Below are positions 27,548 to 36,095 of a DNA stretch of 64,000 nucleotides, piece by piece (within the stretch, counting starts at the first letter, position 1; the number at the start of each line of letters is the position of its first letter). This DNA is from G963665925 sp050596425 (lineage in GTDB: Bacteria > Bacillota > Clostridia > Peptostreptococcales > Acidaminobacteraceae): NCBI RefSeq assembly GCF_050596425.1, contig NZ_CP192292.1, positions 930,001-994,000 on the forward strand, read 5' to 3'. The translations under genes and the position numbers were made by a program. The notes beneath the pieces are model-generated. The model searched no databases, was not told where the DNA came from, and saw only the letters and a program-made list of their open reading frames with translations.

Positions 27548-28861
27548 ATGAAGAGCATAGAAGGCAAGTCATCATCCGAGTGGCAAGCGGAGTTTCCACG
27601 GCTTCATGACTTGATGGCGCTTAGAGAAAGTTTTTGGACCAACGATGATTTGATGTCATTTGACCAAGCAATTAGACGTGTTAATCTGACCGATGCCCAT
27701 GTTGAAGATGCTAAAGAAAGACTGAAACGTTTTGCCCCTTATATTCAGAGGGTCTTCAAAGAAACGGAAAAAACAGGAGGCATTATAGAGTCTGAGACCC
27801 TTGAAATTCCAAAGATGAAAAACTGGATGCAGACCTATTACAATGTGAAGATTGACGGACAAGTTCTTTTAAAATGCGACAGCCATTTGGCAATATCAGG
27901 TTCTATAAAAGCCAGGGGGGGCATTTATGAAGTTTTAAAGCATGCTGAGGATTTGGCCATACAAGGGGGCCTGCTAACAACAGAAGACAACTATGAAATA
28001 CTTGATAGCGATGCCTTTAGACGTTTTTTTAATCAGTACAGCATTGCCGTTGGATCAACGGGCAATTTGGGTTTGAGCATTGGAATTATGAGCGCCAAAC
28101 TAGGGTTTAAGGTTTATGTGCATATGTCGGCGGATGCAAAACAGTGGAAAAAGGACCTGCTTAGAAGTCGTGGGGTGACTGTTATTGAGTATGCATCAGA
28201 CTATAGCAAGGCTGTCGAAGAAGGGCGCAAACAATCTGATACAGACCCTATGAGCTACTTTGTGGATGATGAGAATTCAGAGAATTTGTTTTTGGGATAT
28301 GCTGTGGCTGCCAGTCGGCTGAAAGAGCAACTTGATGACATGGATGTGAGTGTAGATGCAGATCATCCTCTTTTCGTCTACCTACCATGTGGAGTGGGTG
28401 GTGGTCCAGGCGGCGTGGCTTTTGGTCTAAAACTTGTCTTCAAAGATCATGTACACTGCTTCTTTGCAGAGCCAACACATTCGCCCTGCATGTTGATTGG
28501 ACTTATGACCGGGGCCCACGACAAGCTGTGTGTTCAGGATTTTGGTATAGACAATAAAACACAGGCAGACGGTCTGGCAGTGGGGCGTCCATCGGGATTC
28601 GTGGGAAAGACTCTTGAACACATGATAAGCGGTGATTACACCGTGGATGATGATACCCTGTTCAGGCTATTGACAGCCCTAAAAGACCAAGAAGACATAT
28701 TTATGGAACCCTCTGCCTTTGCGGGTCTAATAGGGCCTGTAAAGTTATTTCAAACACAGGAAGGCCTAGACTACTTAAAAGACCAGGGCCTGGTAGAAAA
28801 GATGAAAAAGGCAAGCCATTTGGCCTGGGGCACGGGGGGGCAGCATGGTTGTACAGTCTGA
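27548..28861 (+). CDS. dsdA: D-serine ammonia-lyase (D-serine dehydratase)
   Basis: A 437-residue PLP enzyme that turns D-serine into pyruvate and ammonia. It is closely similar to E. coli DsdA as I remember it: SGSIKARGGIYEVL with the PLP Lys, VGSTGNLGLSIGIMSA, YLPCGVGGGPGGVAFGLKL and AEPTHSPCML. The start at 27548 is chosen because AAGGAGG lies about 11 nt upstream and the protein then aligns with E. coli DsdA; an open frame continues upstream without such a site. An APC permease follows and may import the substrate. Confidence 0.94.
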   Translation: MKSIEGKSSSEWQAEFPRLHDLMALRESFWTNDDLMSFDQAIRRVNLTDAHVEDAKERLKRFAPYIQRVFKETEKTGGIIESETLEIPKMKNWMQTYYNVKIDGQVLLKCDSHLAISGSIKARGGIYEVLKHAEDLAIQGGLLTTEDNYEILDSDAFRRFFNQYSIAVGSTGNLGLSIGIMSAKLGFKVYVHMSADAKQWKKDLLRSRGVTVIEYASDYSKAVEEGRKQSDTDPMSYFVDDENSENLFLGYAVAASRLKEQLDDMDVSVDADHPLFVYLPCGVGGGPGGVAFGLKLVFKDHVHCFFAEPTHSPCMLIGLMTGAHDKLCVQDFGIDNKTQADGLAVGRPSGFVGKTLEHMISGDYTVDDDTLFRLLTALKDQEDIFMEPSAFAGLIGPVKLFQTQEGLDYLKDQGLVEKMKKASHLAWGTGGQHGCTV

Positions 28862-29237
28862 AAGAGAAAAGTATTATGCAAGGGGTCGGGAATTACTAAA
28901 ATAGGCGCCTGTAAAGAAAAATTAACGCAATCTGGTTTTTGATGTGTGTAGATATAGTGCAAGTGAATCAAATGATTTTCAAATGCGAAATTTTCGAATT
29001 ATCTGGCAAAAAGACGTGGGAAATCATAATAGAAAATTATTATAGAACTTTTAAGTGATATTGAATAAATATGATTGACTTGACATAGATATGAGCCTAC
29101 AATGTGATGTGGTTGTTAATGAATTAACGAAATTACTGAAGAATCTGAATATTTTACCATTCGATTCCTTGTCGGGGGGATATCGGCAGGCGGATCAAAA
29201 ATATAAGGAATGATTCAGACACGATTGGAGGCTTCTT
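28862..29237. other. Intergenic region between dsdA and the permease gene
   Basis: No gene is seen. It contains a permease promoter candidate (29080-29108) and ends in GGAGG before the permease. No hairpin with a T run follows dsdA, so some read-through is possible. Confidence 0.55.
29080..29108 (+). promoter_or_regulatory. Promoter candidate of the APC permease
   Basis: A perfect -35 TTGACA (29080-29085), a 17-nt spacer and a weak -10 TGTGAT (29103-29108). Confidence 0.5.
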
Positions 29238-30581
29238 ATGGAAACCGCATCAAAGGTTGCAGTTAAGGCAGAAAAAAAATTAGCAAAAAGTATGGGATTG
29301 GCAGATGCCATGGTCATGGTTGTGGGCATGGTTATAGGTTCTGGCATATTCTTTAAGACATCGACAGTTTTAAACCATGCAGGAAATCCTTTTCTTAGCA
29401 TTATGGCATGGCTGGCAGGTGGATGTATAGCAATGGCTTCGGCTCTTACAATTAGTGAAATAGCCACGGCCATCCCTGAAACAGGTGGTGTTTTCGCCTA
29501 TCTAAGAACACTTTACAGTGAGAAAATGGCCTTTTTATATGGCTGGGTTCAGTCACTTATTTATGTGCCAGGTTCTATAGCGGCTTTATCTGTTGTTTTT
29601 GTAACACAGGCCACATTTTTTATACCTATGAATGATATGAGTCAAAGACTTTTGGCTATGGGAACCATTCTCTTTTTAGTGGTTGTCAATATTATATCTA
29701 CAAAGCTAGGCAGCAAGGTACAAATTTTCGCAACTGTCGGCAAACTGATTCCCATTGGGATTATCATTTTCTTTGGTCTGTCAAGCGGTTCAGCTGGCGG
29801 CGTTAAGGCAGTTACAACCGTAGCGTCAAGCGCAACAGGTCTAGCGGGATTTGGTGCAGCCATGCTTGGAACACTTTGGGCTTATGATGGTTGGATTGGT
29901 GTTACAAATATTGCAGGAGAACTTAAAAATCCTGGAAAGGACCTTCCAAAAGCCATTATATTTGGTTTATCAGCTATTATTATTGTTTATGTATTGTTTA
30001 ATACAGCCCTTATCAATGTGGTTCCAGCTGAGAGCCTAATGGGATCAGAAAAACCAGCAACAGATGTGTCTGTGGCATTATTTGGAGACGCTGGAGCAGC
30101 TTTGATTGCTGGTGGCATTATGGTTTCAATATTTGGAGCCTTAAACGGCTACCTTATGACAGGGGTTCGAATTCCATTTGCCATGGGACAAAGAGGACTC
30201 TTTCCGTATTCAGAAAAAATTGGTCGTCTAAGCGACAAGGGAGCAACACCAGTGAACGCCCTTGTGCTTGAAGGTCTACTGGCTTGCCTTTATGTACTTT
30301 CGGGATCGTTTGAGATTCTTACCAACTTGGCCATGTTTGTGGTTTGGATATTCTTCATTATTACTGTGGCAGGCATATTCAAATTGCGTAAGTCATTTGG
30401 ACATTTAAAAAGAACATACCACGTTCCGCTATATCCATTTATGCCAATTGTGGGCATCGCCGGCGGACTGTATATTGTCATTAGCACAATATTCAACGAT
30501 GCTTATACAGCAGGGTTTGGAATTGCCATCACTCTGACAGGCCTGCCTGTGTATGCAATGATTAAGAAAAAAGCAAAGTAA
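29238..30581 (+). CDS. APC family amino acid permease
   Basis: A 447-residue transporter with about twelve hydrophobic helices. The first helix has the APC signature VVGMVIGSGIF. Later come AYDGWIGVTNIAGELKNPGK and RIPFAMGQRGLFP, as in the LAT/SteT-like branch. The substrate is an amino acid; the neighbour dsdA suggests serine or D-serine, which is inference only. GGAGG about 10 nt upstream supports the start. It is followed by a bidirectional terminator shared with trpB. Confidence 0.92.
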   Translation: METASKVAVKAEKKLAKSMGLADAMVMVVGMVIGSGIFFKTSTVLNHAGNPFLSIMAWLAGGCIAMASALTISEIATAIPETGGVFAYLRTLYSEKMAFLYGWVQSLIYVPGSIAALSVVFVTQATFFIPMNDMSQRLLAMGTILFLVVVNIISTKLGSKVQIFATVGKLIPIGIIIFFGLSSGSAGGVKAVTTVASSATGLAGFGAAMLGTLWAYDGWIGVTNIAGELKNPGKDLPKAIIFGLSAIIIVYVLFNTALINVVPAESLMGSEKPATDVSVALFGDAGAALIAGGIMVSIFGALNGYLMTGVRIPFAMGQRGLFPYSEKIGRLSDKGATPVNALVLEGLLACLYVLSGSFEILTNLAMFVVWIFFIITVAGIFKLRKSFGHLKRTYHVPLYPFMPIVGIAGGLYIVISTIFNDAYTAGFGIAITLTGLPVYAMIKKKAK

Positions 30582-30768
30582 TATACAGTGAAATAGAGTA
30601 ATAAAGTGGTAAATAGTATTTCGACTGGATGGTTCCTATTTAAGTTATGGGGATAGCTTCAATAGACAAGGGATTTTCCGCAATGAGAAAATACGAAACG
30701 CTAAATACTGAGTAAACGTTATTGGGAAATTGATTCAACAACCAACGATCGACTTTGTCGATAAAATG

Positions 30769-30799
30769 AAACACGTGCCTAGATGGCACGTGTTTTTTT
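30769..30799. terminator. Bidirectional terminator between the permease gene and trpB
   Basis: AAACACGTGCC (30769-30779) pairs with GGCACGTGTTT (30785-30795), followed by T7. Confidence 0.94.
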
Positions 30800-30804
30800 A
30801 TGAC

Positions 30805-32025
30805 TTACTCGGAAAGATCCTGTGACAAAATGTCCTGCATACGAACCATGTCCTTGTCCCCGCGACCTGAAAGATTAATCACAACAATTTTGTCAGAAGA
30901 TAGTGTTTTAGCCAGTTTGACACCATAGCTAACGGCGTGGGCACTTTCAATAGCAGGAATAATACCCTCTGTTTTTGAAAGAAGTTTGAAGCCGTCGATG
31001 GCATCTTGGTCAGAAGCTGTAACGTAGTCACAGCGGTTTATGTCCTTAAAATGACTGTGCTCAGGCCCCACACCAGGATAATCCAGCCCAGCTGCAATAG
31101 AATGCACCGGAAGGGGTTCTCCCTTGTCGTCTTGAAGGTTATAGCACTTAAACCCATGTATAATACCTGGTTTTCCAAGGGTCATGGTTGCGGCATGCTG
31201 ACCGGTTTCCATACCAGTGCCAGAAGGTTCAACCCCAATCATTTTGACGGATTTGTCATTATAGAAGGCATGAAAGAGTCCCATAGCGTTACTCCCCCCA
31301 CCAACACAAGCCACGAGGTAGTCGGGCAATTGACCTTCCTTTTCTCTCATCTGATCCTTGACCTCTGAACCAATTATGCTCTGAAATTCTCTAACCATAA
31401 CGGGATAAGGGTGGGGACCAACAACAGATCCCAGCAAGTAGTAGGTGTCTTCACAGTTGGTGACATAATCCATAAGGGCTTCATCAACAGCTTCTTTAAG
31501 CGTTTTCTGTCCAGATTGTGCTGGGACCACCTTGGCACCAAGCAGTTCCATTTTAAATACGTTTAGAGCTTGTCTTTCCATATCTTTTTCACCCATGTAA
31601 ATGGTACAGTCCATATTAAAGAGGGCACAAACAGTGGCAGTGGCCACGCCGTGCTGGCCCGCACCTGTTTCAGCAATGATTCTGTTTTTATTCATGCGTT
31701 TTGCCAGAAGCACCTGACCAATAGTGTTATTGATTTTATGGGCGCCTGTATGGTTTAAGTCTTCACGTTTTAAATAAATTTTTGCCCCGCCGGTTTGAGT
31801 CGTTAGGTTCTGTGCAAAATACAGGGGATTTGACCGACCAATGTATTCTTTTTGGTAGTATCGCAATTCGTCCTGAAAGTCAGGGTCATGGATGTATTTC
31901 ACAAAGGCATTTTCAAGGTCCTTTAAGGGTGCTTTTAGGGGATCGGGAACAAAAGCGCCACCATAGTCACCAAAGTTACCGTCCATATTACGAATTGATT
32001 GTGTGCCTGTTTGATTTGTTGTCAT
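30805..32025 (-). CDS. trpB: Tryptophan synthase beta chain
   Basis: A 406-residue PLP enzyme joining indole and serine into tryptophan. Motifs include FGDYGGAFVP, KREDLNHTGAHKINNT with the PLP Lys, AETGAGQHGVATAT, CVGGGSNAMGLF and SGRGDKDM. It is of the classical TrpB1 type. No trpA or other trp gene is adjacent, so it may serve indole salvage or pair with a distant TrpA. AGGAGG lies 8 nt before the ATG. A tryptophan T-box leader upstream controls it. Confidence 0.97.
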   Translation of the reverse strand: MTTNQTGTQSIRNMDGNFGDYGGAFVPDPLKAPLKDLENAFVKYIHDPDFQDELRYYQKEYIGRSNPLYFAQNLTTQTGGAKIYLKREDLNHTGAHKINNTIGQVLLAKRMNKNRIIAETGAGQHGVATATVCALFNMDCTIYMGEKDMERQALNVFKMELLGAKVVPAQSGQKTLKEAVDEALMDYVTNCEDTYYLLGSVVGPHPYPVMVREFQSIIGSEVKDQMREKEGQLPDYLVACVGGGSNAMGLFHAFYNDKSVKMIGVEPSGTGMETGQHAATMTLGKPGIIHGFKCYNLQDDKGEPLPVHSIAAGLDYPGVGPEHSHFKDINRCDYVTASDQDAIDGFKLLSKTEGIIPAIESAHAVSYGVKLAKTLSSDKIVVINLSGRGDKDMVRMQDILSQDLSE

Positions 32026-32060
32026 TTTAAATGCCTCCTCAGATTGTGTTTGTTTGAGTT

Positions 32061-32171
32061 AGGCGCCTGGAAAATTCAGAGTTTATCCATCACTTGATTT
32101 TATTTAGAAAGGCATATCACTCTTCTAGATAAAATCAAGTGATGGAAACAATGAGAGTTTGCAGGTCGCAT
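32061..32171. repeat. Dispersed element, copy I (diverged, inside the trpB leader)
   Basis: The ends AGGCGCCTGGAAAATTCAGA and GTTTGCAGGTCGCA correspond to the ends of copy A. The centre is an unrelated 18-bp perfect inverted repeat (32086-32103 with 32129-32146). It lies between the T-box terminator and the trpB ribosome binding site, so every trpB mRNA must contain it. Confidence 0.7.
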
Positions 32172-32316
32172 TTTAAGTAAAAGATGTTTGAATAATATTT
32201 GCGTCTTAGCCTTCATGTGTCATGCATGATATGCCCTCCTAGTCATTGTGCCTTGATGTTAAAGATAAAATGTTTGGAATGTGTGCTTGAGAGTTACAGG
32301 TTCCAAAAATACAAAA

Positions 32317-32620
32317 AGCCCCCTATGCGCTATGCGCATAGAGGGCGATATTTATAATTTCGCGGTGCCACCTCTGGTTAGAAAAAACGAATGGTCTTTT
32401 CTGTCTTTTTCAAATACGGGATAATGCATCCGATATTCTATCTCTGTAACGGGAGAAGCCCGGGGCACCTACTTGTAAACTTTCAGATTCCACTCCTGAG
32501 TCCATTCAGATCAAGTAACTTTACCGGAATCCCACCATCCCCGGCTCTCTTAAAAAGCGCATTCATCTTACTCTTCCCAGTCATTGTTTTCATTGTGATT
32601 GAGTTTTCATTAAGTTATTA
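32317..32620 (-). ncRNA. T-box riboswitch, tryptophan-specific (UGG specifier)
   Basis: The T-box sequence AACCAGAGGTGGCACCGCG is present (complement of 32361-32379). Upstream on the minus strand are AGAGAGCC, GGTGGGATTCCGG and a specifier loop GAATGGAC in which TGG (complement of 32502-32504) would pair with tRNA-Trp. Downstream is a GC-rich hairpin with a T run (about 32317-32346) acting as terminator. The specifier fits trpB, the regulated gene. The hairpin arms are exact. Confidence 0.95.
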
Positions 32621-32626
32621 ATAAGC

Positions 32627-32656
32627 AGTTTAGCTCAAAATATGGTGACCTGTCAA
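32627..32656 (-). promoter_or_regulatory. Promoter of the T-box/trpB transcript
   Basis: On the minus strand a perfect TTGACA (32656-32651) is followed by an 18-nt spacer and TAAACT (32632-32627), just before the T-box. Confidence 0.68.
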
Positions 32657-32960
32657 GATAAAGATTCTATATTAGTGAAAAAAGTTGAAGGCTTATTTGC
32701 TAATTATCTTACTCTATGGCCTGAATCATGATACAATCAGTATCTCTTCTAATAAGGCATATCTTGTCAAGAATCCAATTGAATTTTAAGATAGAAGAGA
32801 ATAAATCGCATAAATTTGGGTTGTGAAATAGATAATTCCTAAGTATTTGATTTATACATGGATATTTTGCAGGTCGGTTAACAAATAGAAGGTCTTAACA
32901 TGGATTTCAAGCGGGCAGAGCATAAAAGTGTGCCTGAAAAAGAAAAGAGAAGTGATTAAT

Positions 32961-34112
32961 ATGAGTCAGAAAGCGTTCAAAAGCTTTGATTTAAGTGAAG
33001 AAATATTAAAAGCCTTGGATTTAATGAATTACAATAATCCAACAAAGGTGCAAGAGAATGTGATTCCAACCATTCTACGAGCCCAAGACATGATTGTAAA
33101 ATCACAGACAGGCAGTGGGAAAACAGCAGCTTTTGCTATCCCTATTTGTGAGTTGGTCGACTGGGAAGAAAACAAACCGCAAGCCCTTGTAATAACACCG
33201 ACAAGAGAGCTGGCCATGCAAGTAAAAGAAGAAGTTTTTCATATTGGCAGATACAAGCGTATCAAAACCTGTGCCGTGTTTGGAAAGGCACCCTTTCATA
33301 TTCAAGCAAGGGAGCTCAAGCAGAAAATGCATGTGGTTGTGGGAACACCAGGCAGACTGATAGATCATCTTGAACAGGAAACCCTTGATCCATCCATGAT
33401 AAAATATCTGATTATAGATGAAGCGGATGAAATGCTCAATATGGGTTTCATAGATCAACTTCATGAAATTATATCCCGCTTACCAGAAGAGAGGGTGACA
33501 CTCCTATTTTCTGCAACGATTCCAAAGGATATTGAAAGTCTGTGCGATGCCTATATGAAGGCGCCAGAAACAGTTGAAATAGAAAGTGAAAGTCCAGCAA
33601 CAGATCGCATCAAACAACTTCGGTACGATGTGGATTCAAGGGACAAGTTTGATCTTTTCAGAGATCTGACCATACTTGAAAATCCAGACACTTGCATGGT
33701 CTTTTGCAACATGAAAATTCGTGTGGATGAACTTTATGAAAAAATGAAGGACCTGGGCTATACCTGTGGGCGAATTCATGGAGGCATGGCACAAAGAGAT
33801 AGAATGCGTGAAATGAATAGTTTCAAAAAAGGAAAATTCAGATACCTTATTGCAACGGGGGTGGCTGCGAGAGGGATTGACGTCGACAAGGTATCTCTTG
33901 TCGTAAATTATGATATTCCAGAAGATCCAGAAAGTTATGTTCATAGAATTGGTCGAACGGGTCGAAAAGGAAGAGATGGCCGTGCCATCACTTTCGTTAC
34001 GGAAACGGACGGGCAGTATTTATCTGAGATCGAGACATACACAAATACAGAATTGGACCTACAGAATTTTCCTGACGAAGAAGCTGTAAAAAAGTGCCCT
34101 GCCAGCCTTTGA
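32961..34112 (+). CDS. dbpA: DEAD-box RNA helicase core (DbpA/YxiN type, frameshifted)
   Basis: An ATP-dependent RNA helicase for ribosome assembly. All core motifs are visible: Q (PTKVQENVIP), I (SQTGSGKT), Ia (PTRELAMQ), II (DEAD), III (SAT), V (GVAARGIDV) and VI (HRIGRTGRKG). The frame stops at 34112, but the DbpA RNA-binding domain continues at once in another frame (34120-34524). Removing one base near the A6 run at 34088-34093 joins them as ...KK(A)LPAFEDKMNSKP. The start at 32961 is preferred over GTG 32928 by comparison with relatives. Confidence 0.9.
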   Translation: MSQKAFKSFDLSEEILKALDLMNYNNPTKVQENVIPTILRAQDMIVKSQTGSGKTAAFAIPICELVDWEENKPQALVITPTRELAMQVKEEVFHIGRYKRIKTCAVFGKAPFHIQARELKQKMHVVVGTPGRLIDHLEQETLDPSMIKYLIIDEADEMLNMGFIDQLHEIISRLPEERVTLLFSATIPKDIESLCDAYMKAPETVEIESESPATDRIKQLRYDVDSRDKFDLFRDLTILENPDTCMVFCNMKIRVDELYEKMKDLGYTCGRIHGGMAQRDRMREMNSFKKGKFRYLIATGVAARGIDVDKVSLVVNYDIPEDPESYVHRIGRTGRKGRDGRAITFVTETDGQYLSEIETYTNTELDLQNFPDEEAVKKCPASL

Positions 34113-34119
34113 AGATAAA

Positions 34120-34524
34120 ATGAATTCAAAGCCTGAAGTCAAGGAAGACAAAGGCGCCAAAATGAATGAAGATATACTTAAAATTCATATCAATGCAGGG
34201 AAAAAGCAAAAGATGCGTGCCGCTGATATTGTTGGAACCCTCTGTGCCATTGAAGGCATGACAAAAGATGATATAGGTATTATCAATATTCTGGACATAT
34301 CCACTTACTTTGAAGTCTTGCATGGAAAGGGACCTATGGTTCTAAAAGCCCTCCAAAAGAAAACCTTAAAGGGGAGAATTCGGAAGGTGAGCAGGGCTGA
34401 CGATGAGCTTTGGCCAGGAGAGAAAAGTGCCCGCCGAGGGCGTGATTTCCAGTCCCGGGCACAATCCGGTGGAAGAGATGAGAAAAAGCACTGGAAGAAA
34501 AGCCGTGGTTCGAATAATAAATAG
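34120..34524 (+). CDS. dbpA: DbpA RNA-binding domain (C-terminal part of the split helicase)
   Basis: A 134-codon frame matching the C-terminal DbpA RNA-binding (RRM-like) domain: ILKIHINAGKKQKMRAADIV, then IGIINILDISTYFEVLHGKG, ending in an Arg/Lys/Gly-rich tail. In relatives it is fused to the DEAD-box core and targets hairpin 92 of 23S rRNA. The frame is +1 relative to the core and continues open upstream into LPAFEDKM, so it is one broken gene rather than two. No ribosome binding site precedes 34120. Confidence 0.82.
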   Translation: MNSKPEVKEDKGAKMNEDILKIHINAGKKQKMRAADIVGTLCAIEGMTKDDIGIINILDISTYFEVLHGKGPMVLKALQKKTLKGRIRKVSRADDELWPGEKSARRGRDFQSRAQSGGRDEKKHWKKSRGSNNK

Positions 34525-34528
34525 AATG

Positions 34529-34573
34529 AAAAGCATGGATAGCCCTTCAGGGTCAGTGTCCATGCTTTTTTTT
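34529..34573 (+). terminator. Terminator after dbpA
   Basis: AAAAGCATGGA (34529-34539) pairs with TCCATGCTTTT (34559-34569), followed by more T. Confidence 0.9.
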
Positions 34574-34645
34574 GCCATAAAGTTCAAGTCAACTATAATG
34601 TTATAATAAAGGCAGACGATCAAGGAGAGGAAAGGAAGGCACATT

Positions 34646-35059
34646 ATGGACCCAAAGTATGCAGTGCTTATACAATGCCAAATTGCTAAAAACAGATGCA
34701 GTGGCTTTGCCTGTACGAATGCATTTTATAACAGAGATGAGATGTTCAAGGATTATCCACCGTCAACCAAGTATATTGCATTTACTTGTGGAGGATGCTG
34801 TGGCAAGGGTACAGCCGCCAAACTAGAACACTTCACGAAAAAGCTTGCCAAGGCAGAAGGTTTGTCAAAAAATGAAATTGTTGTCCACCTGGCATCCTGC
34901 ATGGTGACAGACAATCACCACTATGACAGGTGTCCCCATGTGGAATATATAAAAAAAATTATTGGCAAACATGGTTACAACAATATTGTGGAAAAAACTT
35001 ATATCAGCAAGAATGCCCATAAAAGAAGATGTGAAGGGCAATATAATACATACGAATAG
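34646..35059 (+). CDS. CGGC domain protein
   Basis: A 137-residue protein of the CGGC family, a putative metal-binding domain found in anaerobes. Cysteines are at IQCQIAKNRCSGFAC, the signature FTCGGCCGKG, and LASCMVTDNHHYDRCPH near the C-terminus, giving a likely metal site. The function is unestablished. GGAGAGGAAAGGAAGG lies upstream. It is followed by a tandem repeat and a bidirectional terminator. Confidence 0.9.
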   Translation: MDPKYAVLIQCQIAKNRCSGFACTNAFYNRDEMFKDYPPSTKYIAFTCGGCCGKGTAAKLEHFTKKLAKAEGLSKNEIVVHLASCMVTDNHHYDRCPHVEYIKKIIGKHGYNNIVEKTYISKNAHKRRCEGQYNTYE

Positions 35060-35078
35060 ACCCATATAATAAAGTTAA

Positions 35079-35131
35079 AAAAACATATAAAACATATATA
35101 AAACATATAAAAACATATAAAAACATATATA
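35079..35131. repeat. AAAACATAT-type tandem repeat after the CGGC gene
   Basis: About five imperfect copies of a 9-11 nt unit (AAAACATATA), starting 20 nt after the stop codon and ending just before the terminator. Confidence 0.85.
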
Positions 35132-35138
35132 GAAAAAT

Positions 35139-35190
35139 AAAAACCGCTTAAATCAAGTCCTGAAATTGGGATGATTTAAGCGGTTTTGTT
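35139..35190. terminator. Bidirectional terminator between the CGGC gene and arsC
   Basis: AAAACCGCTTAAATCA (35139-35154) pairs with its complement (35172-35187). The stem resembles that after yjiML (22596). Confidence 0.9.
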
Positions 35191-35241
35191 CTATAGATTA
35201 AATTATGGATTTAATAAGCCTTGTGGAAGCCATGCAAGTTT

Positions 35242-35658
35242 CTATAAATCTGCAAGTTCAATTTCATTATTTTTAAGACGCTTTATAAGCTCTTCCACTT
35301 TTGCTTTAACAAGCTCACGTGTTTTTCTAAAGTCTTCAATAGGTCCACCCGATGGATCATCAAGGCCCCAATCTTCCGAGTGACGATTTGGAACAAAAGG
35401 ACACTGTACATTACACCCCATAGTGATAAGTAGATCAAGTTCCTCTGGAATGTCGGTGAGAAGTTTTGGCTTGTGCGCACTCATATCAACACCTGCCTCT
35501 TCCATGACTTCAACAGCGAGAGGTTTAACCTCAGGATAGTTTTCCGTGCCTGCTGAATAAGCTTCTATAATGTCGCTGCCGAGAGTTTTTGCAAATCCTT
35601 CAGCCATTTGACTTCTACAAGAGTTGTGTACACATACAAATGCAACTTTATATTTCAT
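35242..35658 (-). CDS. arsC: Arsenate reductase, thioredoxin-linked type
   Basis: A 138-residue enzyme of the low-molecular-weight phosphatase fold that reduces arsenate to arsenite. It has the P-loop CVHNSCR (CX5R) near residue 9 and the resolving pair CNVQCPFVP (about 82 and 86), as in S. aureus/B. subtilis-type ArsC. EDWGLDDPSGGP supplies the general acid Asp. No arsR, arsB or acr3 is adjacent, so it is isolated here. AGGGAGACG precedes the ATG. Confidence 0.94.
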   Translation of the reverse strand: MKYKVAFVCVHNSCRSQMAEGFAKTLGSDIIEAYSAGTENYPEVKPLAVEVMEEAGVDMSAHKPKLLTDIPEELDLLITMGCNVQCPFVPNRHSEDWGLDDPSGGPIEDFRKTRELVKAKVEELIKRLKNNEIELADL

Positions 35659-36095
35659 ATTTCGTCTCCCTTATCTATTTGACTTTGACTGGATTTATAG
35701 TGGGCGATCAGCAAAAAACATTTGTAAAATGAATTTTGCATGTGCCTCAAACTTTATTCTTATACAACGTTAGACCATATAAGCATATTCTAATATAGAT
35801 GCAATACATCTACAATCTTAAATTATAAATATTTCAGGTGGTCAAAAACTTGCATGTAATTTATGATACAAGCGGAAATGTTGATCGAAAATCATAGATC
35901 TTAAATTTTCAGGCATGACAGAAATCTCTTGCTATATAATGTTTTAATGCATATGTCAGATAATTCCTAATAATTCGAATAGAACAACTTTGACGGAAAT
36001 GTAATATTTTCTGATATAATCTATCCTCGGATATTACTTTTAGTTAATAATCCGATTTGTGTGTGAGTCAAGAAGATTTTATAACGGAGGGAACT
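35659..36095. other. Intergenic region between divergent arsC and the symporter gene
   Basis: AT-rich. It contains a promoter candidate for the symporter (35990-36020). No riboswitch or ArsR-type site was recognised. Confidence 0.5.
35990..36020 (+). promoter_or_regulatory. Promoter candidate of the AGCS symporter
   Basis: TTGACG (35990-35995) with TATAAT at 36015-36020 (19-nt spacer) or GATATA at 36013-36018 (17-nt spacer). Confidence 0.55.

Noticed and set aside
34086..34094. A AAA AAG slippery heptamer at the dbpA break as a programmed -1 frameshift
   Set aside because: The -1 frame ends at a nearby TGA; the RNA-binding domain is in the +1 frame, so -1 slippage cannot join the parts.
35659..36095. 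Glycine riboswitch before the AGCS symporter
   Set aside because: The conserved glycine-aptamer core sequences are not visible in the leader.
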